From HK-STAS-PATE-36 sp964565615 (GTDB lineage Bacteria > Patescibacteriota > Saccharimonadia > Saccharimonadales > JAGQNJ01): a DNA stretch of 8,052 nt. The stretch lies in assembly GCA_964565615.1 (NCBI GenBank), contig CAZMFO010000026.1, positions 1 to 8,052 of the forward strand, read 5' to 3'. The notes under the pieces were generated by a model. That model had not been told where the DNA came from, searched no databases, and worked only from the letters and a program-made list of their open reading frames with translations. The position numbers and the translations under genes were made by a program. Positions 1 to 6,175 of this stretch are shown one piece after another (the first letter of the stretch is position 1; the number at the start of each line of letters is the position of its first letter).

Positions 1-58
1 AAACATAACTATTCCACATAGTAAAGTGTCCACGATGTAGTGGGTAAGTGCAAGACAG

Positions 59-87
59 TTGACGCTTGTGCTCAAATCTGGTACAAT
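59..87 (+). promoter_or_regulatory. Sigma70-type promoter for the helicase-typA operon
   Basis: A near-consensus promoter is visible: -35 TTGACG (59-64), a 17-nt spacer, and -10 TACAAT (82-87). The -10 is preceded by TGG (79-81), which makes it an extended -10. Transcription should start near position 94. That leaves about 124 nt of leader before the helicase ATG at 218. This is the best-matching promoter in the window, in line with high expression of translation-related genes. The start site is inferred from spacing. Confidence 0.75.
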
Positions 88-93
88 TATTGG

Positions 94-217
94 TAGTTAT
101 TAGTTAAAGAGTGAATCCTGGTAGTTCGAGTTTTGTACTTTGGTTTCATTAAACGACAATCACTGTATTATTAACCGAAAGGGTGCTCCAAAGTGCCAAG
201 AACAAAGGATTTACTTA
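94..217 (+). promoter_or_regulatory. Long structured 5' leader of the helicase mRNA
   Basis: About 124 nt lie between the predicted transcript start and the helicase ATG, far longer than the other leaders in this window (0-13 nt). Positions 135-143 (GTACTTTGG) can pair with 188-196 (CCAAAGTGC) as a 9-bp stem with one G-U, closing just 7 nt before the Shine-Dalgarno AAAGGA (204-209). Inside the loop is CC-GAAA-GG, a GNRA-type tetraloop. A weaker alternative, GGTGC with GTGCC (182-197), would compete with the long stem. Long leaders are common on bacterial DEAD-box helicase genes that respond to cold or autoregulate. No known riboswitch family is recognised here. A regulatory role is inference. 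Confidence 0.45.
204..209 (+). promoter_or_regulatory. Shine-Dalgarno site that fixes the helicase start
   Basis: AAAGGA sits 8 nt before the ATG at 218. The reading frame is open further upstream to a TTG at 140, but that TTG has no Shine-Dalgarno site and its extra 26 residues do not resemble a helicase N-terminus. This site therefore favours ATG 218. Confidence 0.75.
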
Positions 218-1393
218 ATGCCATACACCAAAAATACTCATAGACGACATCGGAACACATATAAACAGCCAAGAAAACGCTTTGTTGGTCAATATATCAA
301 TCCCGAACGATTCATAAAAGTAGCTCAGTCTATTAAGACTGATCAATATCAAGCTATACATAAGTTTGATGATTTTGAGATGATTGATTTACTAAAGAAC
401 AATCTCCGTGCTAAGGGATATGAGATCCCGTCACCTATCCAAGATCAAACAATCCCACTAGCTTTGGAAGGTAATGATATTATCGGCATAGCTAATACCG
501 GTACTGGAAAGACGGCTTCTTTTGCAGTTCCAGTATTGAATAAACTTATTGTTGATAGGGAGTCTAGGGTATTAATTGTTGCCCCAACTCGTGAACTTGC
601 TGAGCAAATAGAGTTAGAGATGGAGTCTATCGCAAACGGTAGTGGCCTAAGGGGTGCATTATTAATTGGTGGATCTAGCATTGGGCGACAGTTGAGGGAT
701 TTAAGACTAAATCCTTCTGTAGTGATTGGTACGCCCGGACGAATCAAGGATCATATGGAGCGGGCAAGCCTAAGGCTAAATCGGTTTAATATGGTCGTAT
801 TGGATGAAGTTGACAGAATGTTAGATATGGGGTTTTTGCCTGACATAAGAACAATTATGAACCAGCTTCCACGGGCTAGGCAGTCGTTATTTTTCTCTGC
901 AACAATTGACAAGAGGGTAGAGGGATTGATAGCAGATTTTTCTAGTAATCCAGTTATGGTTAAGTATAAAACTGGTGATACTAGTGATAATGTTCATCAG
1001 GATGTGGTGCGTATTGGCAATTCTAGTGATAAAATCAACAGGCTCCACGATATCTTAATAAAAGATGAGGCAGAGAAAATTATTGTGTTTGATGAGACTC
1101 AACGAAATGTCGAAAAACTTGGTAACGAGTTGGTTGCAAGAGGTTTTAAGGCAGATGTGATTCATGGTGGTAAAAATCAACGCCAAAGACAGAGGGCTTT
1201 GTTGCGGTTCAAGGAGAATAAGGTAGATATCTTAGTAGCAACTGATATAGCGGCTCGAGGTATTGATGTTAAGGATATAACCCATGTTATAAATTATAGT
1301 GTTCCTCAAACCTATGATGACTATACTCATAGGATTGGTCGCGCTGGTCGCGCTGGTCGGGTAGGCTACGCATTAACTTTTATTAATGAATAA
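218..1393 (+). CDS. DEAD-box ATP-dependent RNA helicase (minimal, RhlE-like)
   Basis: A 391-residue RNA helicase that uses ATP to unwind or remodel short RNA duplexes in the cytoplasm, probably in ribosome assembly or mRNA turnover. The motifs appear in order: Q motif with IQ near residue 74, motif I ANTGTGKT (92-99), Ia PTREL (123-127), Ib TPGR (172-175), motif II DEVD (196-199), motif III SAT (227-229), motif V ATDIAARGID (341-350) and motif VI HRIGRAGR (371-378). Motif II reads DEVD instead of DEAD. The protein is close to the bare two-RecA-domain core. It has about 45 basic N-terminal residues (RRHR, RKR) ending in a YINPERFI segment of a type I associate with CPR helicases, and no C-terminal RNA-binding tail. 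The start is ATG 218, chosen for its Shine-Dalgarno site. It is followed after 10 bp by typA, so the two are probably co-transcribed. The family is certain; the exact RNA substrate is unknown. Confidence 0.95.
   Translation: MPYTKNTHRRHRNTYKQPRKRFVGQYINPERFIKVAQSIKTDQYQAIHKFDDFEMIDLLKNNLRAKGYEIPSPIQDQTIPLALEGNDIIGIANTGTGKTASFAVPVLNKLIVDRESRVLIVAPTRELAEQIELEMESIANGSGLRGALLIGGSSIGRQLRDLRLNPSVVIGTPGRIKDHMERASLRLNRFNMVVLDEVDRMLDMGFLPDIRTIMNQLPRARQSLFFSATIDKRVEGLIADFSSNPVMVKYKTGDTSDNVHQDVVRIGNSSDKINRLHDILIKDEAEKIIVFDETQRNVEKLGNELVARGFKADVIHGGKNQRQRQRALLRFKENKVDILVATDIAARGIDVKDITHVINYSVPQTYDDYTHRIGRAGRAGRVGYALTFINE
1337..1359 (+). repeat. 9-bp tandem repeat inside helicase motif VI
   Basis: GGTCGCGCT occurs twice in tandem (1337-1345 and 1346-1354) followed by a partial third copy, GGTCG. 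It encodes the GRAGRAGR stretch of motif VI. Replication slippage would add or remove three residues in frame. The amino-acid repeat itself is normal for this family, so the DNA repeat probably only reflects identical codon choice. Confidence 0.6.
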
Positions 1394-1403
1394 GGAATAA
1401 TTG

Positions 1404-3242
1404 ATGGACACAAATATTCAACAAAATCCTAGCAAGATACGAAACATTGCCATTATTGCCCATGTTGATCATGGCAAGACAACTTTGGTAGACGGATTAC
1501 TTAAACAGTCGCACACTTTCAGAGAAAATCAGGCAGAAATGAGCCAAGAGCTGATTATGGATAGTGGTGATCAAGAACGCGAGCGAGGCATTACTATTAC
1601 GGCAAAGGTTACGGCAGTACAACGCGGAGATTATCGGATTAACATAATTGATACGCCGGGTCACGCTGACTTTTCTGGTGAGGTAGAACGGACAATGAAT
1701 ATGGCAGATGGATGTATTTTGATTGTTGACGCTCAAGAGGGTCCTATGCCACAAACTAAATTTGTTCTAGGTAAGGCCTTGGCTTCAGAGCTAAAACCAA
1801 TCGTTATCATTAACAAAATAGATAAACAGGGGAGTCGTATTAAAGAAGTTGAAGACGAGCTAGCAGATTTGTTTTTAGAACTAGCTGTTCACGAGGATCA
1901 GTTACATTATCCGGTTTACTACGCCATTGGCAGAGAGGGAAAATCATGGGGCTCAATACCAGAAAATGTTGAGGCAGAGGCTGACTTAGAACCAATTTTT
2001 GATGCAATAATTGAGCAAATTCCAGCACCAGTTGTTGAATTAGACAAGCCTTTTCAGATGTTGGTTACGGCACTTGCTTGGGATAGTTATAAAGGAAAGT
2101 ATGCAATTGGCAGGATAAGTAGAGGCGGGGTTAGAGCTGGAGATCAGGTGGCGCTTTGTAAAAAGGGTGGAGTAGTTGTTAAGACAAAAGTAGACAATGT
2201 GTTTATGAGTCATGGAGTGAGTCGCTTTGAGGTGGCGGGTGGAATTGCAGGTGATATTGTGCAGGTTACCGGTATTGCAGATGCTCAAATTGGCGAAACG
2301 GTTGCCGATATTGATGCGCCAGAGGCTTTGCCCGTGTTAGAAATCGAAGAGCCAACTTTAAAGATTTATCTTGGTCCGAACACCTCACCCTTTAAGGGCA
2401 CCGAAGGTGAGTTTAGTACTTCTAGGCAAATTGGTGAGCGTTTAAACAAAGAGTTAGAGGTTAATGTAGGTTTAAGGGTAGAGGAGCAAGGAATTGGCTT
2501 TTTGGTATCGGGAAGGGGAGAATTACATCTTAGTGTTTTGATAGAAACTATGCGTCGAGAAGGCTATGAGTTTGAGGTAGGGCGTCCACAAGTAGTAACG
2601 AGAGAAAAAAATGGGCTAACAGAAGAGCCATTAGAAGAGTTATTGGTTGAGGTGCCTGCCGAGTATGTTGGTGTTGTTCAAATGGAACTGGGTACTCGAC
2701 GAGCAGAGCTGGTAGAGCAGTTTGTTAGCCCAAAGGGCCTAACAAAGCTAGTTTACAAATTGCCAACACGCACCCTGCTTGGTTTACGGAATATCTTGGT
2801 TACCAAGACTAAAGGCACAGTAATTATGAATAGTTTGATGGTTGGTTATCAAAAGATGGGCGCCGAGCTTCAGCAGATTCGTAATGGAGTTTTGGTAGCC
2901 TATGAGACAGGCGCAACAACACCTTATGCTTTGCAAATGGCAGAAGAGCGGGGCGAGATTTATGTTGCTCCTGCCGAAAAGGTTTATGCTGGGCAGATTG
3001 TAGGACTCAATAAACGCCAAGAAGATATGGAGATGAATGTCTGCAAGGCTAAGCACTTAACTAATATGCGGAGCTCTTCTTCTGATGGCGTGGTGCAATT
3101 AACTCCCCCAACAATTTTGAGTTTAGAGCAATGTTTAGATTTTATTGAAAAAGACGAACTACTAGAGGTTACTCCAAAGAATTTGCGTTTGCGCAAAAAA
3201 GAGCTTGATCATAGCTACCGCAAACGACAAAACAAACAGTAG
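1404..3242 (+). CDS. typA: Ribosome-associated translational GTPase TypA/BipA
   Basis: A 612-residue GTPase of the elongation-factor family that binds the 70S ribosome and supports ribosome assembly and growth under stress. GTPase motifs are G1 AHVDHGKT (residues 19-26), the G2 region RERGITI (about 59-66), G3 DTPGH (83-87) and G4 NKID (137-140). They are followed by EF-Tu-like domain II, EF-G-like domains III and V, and the TypA-specific C-terminal part, recognisable from HLTNMRSSSSDG, LTPPT, SLEQCLDFI and EVTPKNLRLRKK. The length matches the usual family size of about 610. A TTG at 1401 is in frame, but ATG 1404 is better placed, 7 nt after the Shine-Dalgarno TAAGGA that overlaps the helicase stop codon. 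The tight spacing to the helicase implies one operon and translational coupling. The gene converges with rmlD, with one base between the two stop codons. Confidence 0.97.
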   Translation: MDTNIQQNPSKIRNIAIIAHVDHGKTTLVDGLLKQSHTFRENQAEMSQELIMDSGDQERERGITITAKVTAVQRGDYRINIIDTPGHADFSGEVERTMNMADGCILIVDAQEGPMPQTKFVLGKALASELKPIVIINKIDKQGSRIKEVEDELADLFLELAVHEDQLHYPVYYAIGREGKSWGSIPENVEAEADLEPIFDAIIEQIPAPVVELDKPFQMLVTALAWDSYKGKYAIGRISRGGVRAGDQVALCKKGGVVVKTKVDNVFMSHGVSRFEVAGGIAGDIVQVTGIADAQIGETVADIDAPEALPVLEIEEPTLKIYLGPNTSPFKGTEGEFSTSRQIGERLNKELEVNVGLRVEEQGIGFLVSGRGELHLSVLIETMRREGYEFEVGRPQVVTREKNGLTEEPLEELLVEVPAEYVGVVQMELGTRRAELVEQFVSPKGLTKLVYKLPTRTLLGLRNILVTKTKGTVIMNSLMVGYQKMGAELQQIRNGVLVAYETGATTPYALQMAEERGEIYVAPAEKVYAGQIVGLNKRQEDMEMNVCKAKHLTNMRSSSSDGVVQLTPPTILSLEQCLDFIEKDELLEVTPKNLRLRKKELDHSYRKRQNKQ

Positions 3243-3256
3243 ATTAGTTTTTTTGT
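3227..3256. terminator. Weak AT-rich hairpin at the typA/rmlD junction
   Basis: ACAAAACAAAC (3227-3237) and GTTTTTTTGT (3247-3256) can form a 10-bp stem with one bulged C and a 9-nt loop. It spans the last codons of both convergent genes. On the plus strand the second arm holds seven Ts, so it faintly resembles a terminator. The stem is nearly all A-T pairs, and the T run lies inside the stem instead of after it. It is at best a weak transcription end point. Confidence 0.25.
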
Positions 3257-4095
3257 CCAGAAAGATATTCTTTTAGCGAGTCTTGCCAACTTTTTGGCGT
3301 AAAACTAGTGGCTTGTATTTTATCAAGAGATAACTCACTATATCTAGGACGAGGGGCGATGTTTGGCTTGCCCCTATGGTAATCTGCCGTTGATACTCTT
3401 GTAACAATATTTGGCAAGTTAGATAGCTCATAAATCTTACGGGCGATTTCTGCCCAAGAAGATGCCTCTCCAGAGTTAGTTACATTATAGGTACCAAAAG
3501 GAGCTTTCTGGCTTATTAAATGGTCAATCGCTCTAACAAGTTCATCTGTAAAGGTTAGTCGGCCGATCTGATCGTTTATGACAGAAGGATTAATACCTTT
3601 TTTGGCGAGTTCTAACATAGTGCGGACAAAGTTTTTGCCTTCGCCAACAACCCAAGATGTTCGCAAGATATAATGTTTGTCTAGCTGGGCAACTAAGAGA
3701 TCGCCTGCAGATTTACTTGCTCCATAAACATTAAGGGGCGAAAAAGGCTCGTCTTCTGTGTGTGGGGTTTTTGTGCCATCAAATACATAGTCTGTAGATA
3801 TGTGAATAAGCATAATGTTATGTCTTCTAGCAATGGATGTTAAATTGCCAACCGCTTGAGCATTGACCTTCCACGACATAGCTCTGCCAATTGGTGTTTC
3901 AGCACCATCAACATCTGTATAGGCGGCCGTGTTGATGATGATTTTAGTCTGCGACCAATCAAATGTTTTAATAGATTGCTGGTTGGTAATGTCTAACTCG
4001 TCAACATCAGCAGATCGAGCCTTTGGATAGTATTGCCGTAGGGCGGTACCAAGTTGCCCACCAGCACCTGTTATAAAAATGTTTGATTGGTTCAT
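3244..4095 (-). CDS. rmlD: dTDP-4-dehydrorhamnose reductase
   Basis: This enzyme reduces dTDP-4-keto-L-rhamnose with NAD(P)H to dTDP-L-rhamnose, the last step of the pathway. The 283 residues form a short-chain dehydrogenase/reductase fold. Visible motifs are a Rossmann nucleotide-binding loop TGAGGQLG (residues 9-16), TAAYTDVD (56-63), STDYVFDG (100-107), the catalytic pair Y124/K128 in YGASK, and a family-typical end with RPRYSELSLDK (249-259). The length is normal for RmlD. It starts at an ATG that overlaps the rmlC stop by 4 bp (ATGA), with AAGG 7 nt upstream, so translation is probably coupled to rmlC. It is the last gene of rmlBCD. RmlC and RmlD are one fused protein in several Actinobacteria but separate here. 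Confidence 0.93.
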   Translation of the reverse strand: MNQSNIFITGAGGQLGTALRQYYPKARSADVDELDITNQQSIKTFDWSQTKIIINTAAYTDVDGAETPIGRAMSWKVNAQAVGNLTSIARRHNIMLIHISTDYVFDGTKTPHTEDEPFSPLNVYGASKSAGDLLVAQLDKHYILRTSWVVGEGKNFVRTMLELAKKGINPSVINDQIGRLTFTDELVRAIDHLISQKAPFGTYNVTNSGEASSWAEIARKIYELSNLPNIVTRVSTADYHRGKPNIAPRPRYSELSLDKIQATSFTPKSWQDSLKEYLSGQKN

Positions 4096-4667
4096 AGCTT
4101 TGCCTTAAATTGCTTTGCGTCTTTAAGTAGTGGGTGGTTTCTGTCTTTTTCGGACAAGATTGCTTTTGATAAGGGGATTGGCCAATTGATATTAATGGTC
4201 GGGTCGGCAAGGTTTACAAAACAGTACTTTTCGTAAGCATCGGCAGACCAGTGAGCATCAACACTGTAGAGATAATAGGTGTCATCTTGAAGTGTTTGGA
4301 ATGAGTTTGCTACTCCTTGAGGTAGGTAAACAGCCTTATTTTTGTCCAGCGTAGATGTAAACACTTGACCGAAACTTTCGCCTTGTCTTAGATCTATGTA
4401 TGCGACAAAAATTTTACCTCGCACAACGCTTAGATACTTGTTCCATGGTTCTGCATGAAAACCTCTAGTTACACCAGATAAAACATTATAAGAAACATTG
4501 GTTTGAACAACCGTAAAGTTTGGATCCAGACCAGCCTTAGTAAGTTTTTCCTTTTGGTAGTTTTCTTGGTAGTAGCCTCTGTTATCTTTGGGGTACTCAA
4601 TATCAAAAATAAGAAGACCGGGTATGTTTGTTTTTTGAGCAGAAAAAGATGTTGTAGCTACACTCAT
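4092..4667 (-). CDS. rmlC: dTDP-4-dehydrorhamnose 3,5-epimerase (actinobacterial-type RmlC)
   Basis: This enzyme epimerises C3 and C5 of dTDP-4-keto-6-deoxyglucose to give dTDP-4-keto-L-rhamnose. The 191-residue cupin is recognised from GVTRGFHAEPW with the expected catalytic H71, K77 in NKYLSVVRG, D92 in YIDLR, PQGVANSFQTL (116-126), Y134, and LADPTININWP (153-163) containing D155. Compared with classic RmlC, N121 stands where a His is usual (GFAHGF) and H139-W140 stand where a Tyr pair is usual. As I recall, the RmlC half of actinobacterial RmlC-RmlD fusions reads similarly here, so this looks like a subfamily trait and not decay. The start is ATG 4667, with AAGGAG 8 nt upstream. It overlaps rmlB and rmlD by 4 bp each. 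The pathway role is well supported by context; 3,5- versus 3-only epimerisation cannot be settled by eye. Confidence 0.9.
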   Translation of the reverse strand: MSVATTSFSAQKTNIPGLLIFDIEYPKDNRGYYQENYQKEKLTKAGLDPNFTVVQTNVSYNVLSGVTRGFHAEPWNKYLSVVRGKIFVAYIDLRQGESFGQVFTSTLDKNKAVYLPQGVANSFQTLQDDTYYLYSVDAHWSADAYEKYCFVNLADPTININWPIPLSKAILSEKDRNHPLLKDAKQFKAKL

Positions 4668-5662
4668 CTACCCAACTCCTTGTATCTGGACTCGGTGGCT
4701 TCTTTTTGTGGTCTCCACCAAGCTTCGTTGTTTTTGTACCAAGTGATAGTGTTTTTTAGTCCTTCTTCAAAATTTGTATATTTTGGTTGCCAGCCTAACT
4801 CACTGACTATCTTAGAGTTATCAATTGCATATCTTAAGTCATGGCCGGGGCGATCGGGTACATTTTCTAGCCAAGTTTTATCTTTGTTCATTAGTTTTAA
4901 TATTATTTCAAACACTTGCTTGTTGCTTTTTTCGCCGTTTGCACCAATTAAATAAGTTTCGCCACTCTTACCTTTTTCTATAATCTTTATGACTGCCGAG
5001 TTATGATCGTCTACATTTATCCAGTCGCGAACATTTTCTCCAGAGCCATAAAGCTTAAGTTTTTGGCCGGAAAGCAGGTTAGTAATTTGTCTTGGTATTA
5101 CTTTTTCGATATGCTGGCGAGGGCCATAATTGTTGGAGCAGTTAGATATTGTGGCGTGGATACCAAAACTGCGTACCCAAGCCCGAACGAGCATATCCGA
5201 CCCAGCTTTAGTGCTGGAATAGGGACTTGATGGATTATAGGGAGTATCTGGTGTAAACTTGGCCGGATCGTCAAGTTCTAGGTCGCCATAGACTTCATCG
5301 GTGCTAATATGATGCAATTTAACATTGTGTTTTCGTACAGCTTCTAGAATTTGATATGTACCAATCAAGTTGCTTTCTACGAAAGGCCAAGGATTTTGCA
5401 GAGAATTGTCGTTATGTGATTCGGCGGCAAAGTGAACAATATGGTCCGACTTTGAAACCAAGCCGTCTATCAATTTTTGATTACAAATGTCTCCTTTTAC
5501 GAACTCAATTTTGTCTTGTGCTTCTTTTAGGTTAGATAAGTTACCAGCATAACCTAGTTTGTCCACTACTGTTATCTTCCAATTTGGTCGCTCTTTGTTG
5601 GCTAGATGTACAAAGTTTGACCCGATAAAGCCACAGCCCCCAGTTACTAGTACTCTATACAT
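4664..5662 (-). CDS. rmlB: dTDP-glucose 4,6-dehydratase
   Basis: This enzyme converts dTDP-glucose to dTDP-4-keto-6-deoxyglucose with bound NAD, the first committed step after rmlA. The 332-residue extended SDR shows TGGCGFIGSN (residues 7-16), FAAESHNDNS (78-87), catalytic T121-D122-E123 in STDEVYGD, Y148/K152 in YSSTK, then NNYGPRQ and RDWINVDDH. SHNDNS in place of the more common SHVDRS recalls actinobacterial RmlB. The frame is open to a TTG at 5683, but ATG 5662 puts the Rossmann motif at the usual distance from the N-terminus. No Shine-Dalgarno precedes the ATG. A -10 box ends 7 nt before it, so the mRNA is probably leaderless. First gene of rmlBCD. No rmlA is present in the window, so dTDP-glucose must come from a gene elsewhere. 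Confidence 0.95.
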   Translation of the reverse strand: MYRVLVTGGCGFIGSNFVHLANKERPNWKITVVDKLGYAGNLSNLKEAQDKIEFVKGDICNQKLIDGLVSKSDHIVHFAAESHNDNSLQNPWPFVESNLIGTYQILEAVRKHNVKLHHISTDEVYGDLELDDPAKFTPDTPYNPSSPYSSTKAGSDMLVRAWVRSFGIHATISNCSNNYGPRQHIEKVIPRQITNLLSGQKLKLYGSGENVRDWINVDDHNSAVIKIIEKGKSGETYLIGANGEKSNKQVFEIILKLMNKDKTWLENVPDRPGHDLRYAIDNSKIVSELGWQPKYTNFEEGLKNTITWYKNNEAWWRPQKEATESRYKELGR

Positions 5663-5669
5663 AGTTACT

Positions 5670-5678
5670 ATTATAGCA
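5670..5678 (-). promoter_or_regulatory. Extended -10 promoter of rmlBCD, predicted leaderless
   Basis: Read on the minus strand, TGC-TATAAT (5678-5670) is a perfect extended -10, followed by AGTAACT and then the rmlB ATG at 5662. The usual 6-7 nt from the -10 to the transcript start puts +1 at 5663 or 5662, on the start codon itself. No good -35 is seen at the 17-nt distance (CGGCCG), as is common for extended -10 promoters. Its 11-bp core TTGCTATAATA is identical to that of the galE promoter. Confidence 0.65.
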
Positions 5679-5704
5679 ACCAAAAAGAGTATCGGCCGTA
5701 AAAT

Positions 5705-5733
5705 CTTACATTATTTGCATAAGCTGTTATAAT
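5705..5733 (+). promoter_or_regulatory. Promoter of the HIT-family gene
   Basis: -35 CTTACA (5705-5710, 4 of 6 matches), a 17-nt spacer, and -10 TATAAT (5728-5733) preceded by TGT (5725-5727), giving an extended -10. The start is predicted near 5740, about 10 nt before the ATG at 5751. It is divergent from the rmlB promoter; the two -10 boxes are about 52 bp apart. Confidence 0.65.
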
Positions 5734-5738
5734 ATGCA
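5716..5738. repeat. Inverted repeat over the HIT gene -10 box
   Basis: TGCATA (5716-5721) and TATGCA (5733-5738) form a perfect 6-bp inverted repeat with an 11-nt spacer. It brackets the -10 of the HIT gene promoter. The geometry would suit a dimeric repressor or, less likely, a weak RNA hairpin. It could be chance in AT-rich DNA. Confidence 0.3.
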
Positions 5739-5750
5739 GTACGAGATAAT

Positions 5751-6173
5751 ATGAATGCAGTGTTAGAATTAAAAAAGAGATTTCAGCCAGTTCGTAAGTC
5801 TAGTTTGCCTGTCAGTTTACGAACACACAAAGACGAGGCTAATTATTTGCGAGCAAAAAAGGCGGGCATTGCCAAGAAGGCACTTCATAAAGAGGCTCCC
5901 TTACGAGTATGGAAATCGTGGATGTTGATAGAAAACGAGTTTCCGTATAACGCAGTTTTTGATACCCATCATATGCTAATACCAAAACGAAAGTCTGTAT
6001 TAAAGTCTATGCTAACTCAACAAGAGCGTGATGAGTTAGAGGATATTTTGGATGAGCTAAGCGAGATTTACGATTGTTATATGGTTAACTACCCCAAAAA
6101 GCAATCCATAAAGACGCATTATCATATTCATTTGTTGATTTACAAAACAGATCGTCGAGATCTACGACTATAA
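5751..6173 (+). CDS. Small HIT-superfamily protein with a basic N-terminus
   Basis: A 140-residue protein carrying a complete histidine triad: H123-Y-H125-I-H127-L-L matches the H-x-H-x-H-x-x signature of HIT nucleotide hydrolases and transferases, with H125 the expected nucleophile. Upstream, EFPYNAVFDTHHMLIPKR (residues 63-80) matches the conserved beta-strand region of HIT proteins ending in PKR. The first 60 residues are strongly basic (about 15 Lys/Arg against 4 acidic) and lack the N-terminal Cys-x-x-Cys metal site of many HIT proteins. Residues 88-112 look like an acidic helix (QQERDELEDILDELSEIYD). The family acts on nucleoside phosphoramidates, dinucleoside polyphosphates or sugar nucleotides; the substrate here is unknown. 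It is transcribed alone from its own promoter with an almost leaderless mRNA and no Shine-Dalgarno site. Its stop lies 2 bp from that of galE. Superfamily membership is well supported; function is open. Confidence 0.8.
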   Translation: MNAVLELKKRFQPVRKSSLPVSLRTHKDEANYLRAKKAGIAKKALHKEAPLRVWKSWMLIENEFPYNAVFDTHHMLIPKRKSVLKSMLTQQERDELEDILDELSEIYDCYMVNYPKKQSIKTHYHIHLLIYKTDRRDLRL

Positions 6174-6175
6174 CT

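Noticed and set aside
29..44. Small inverted repeat TCCAC/GTGGG before the first promoter as a terminator of an upstream gene
   Set aside because: Only a 4-5 bp stem with a wobble pair and no T run. No coding sequence could be recognised in 1-58 either.
140..217. 26-residue N-terminal extension of the helicase from TTG 140
   Set aside because: There is no Shine-Dalgarno at the TTG, whereas ATG 218 has AAAGGA at 8 nt. The extension overlaps the structured leader and is not helicase-like.
218..1393. DEVD instead of DEAD in helicase motif II as a sign of an inactive enzyme
   Set aside because: The catalytic D-E pair and all other motifs are intact, and a variable third position is tolerated in the wider superfamily.
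4503..4955. 150-residue open frame on the plus strand inside rmlC/rmlB
   Set aside because: It lies antisense to two well-recognised, overlapping genes, has no recognisable domain, and its hydrophobic composition is what reverse-strand reading of these genes gives.
4092..5662. Recoded TGA (glycine) as in some CPR lineages
   Set aside because: TGA serves as the stop of rmlB and rmlC exactly where the proteins should end, and none occurs in frame within the genes.
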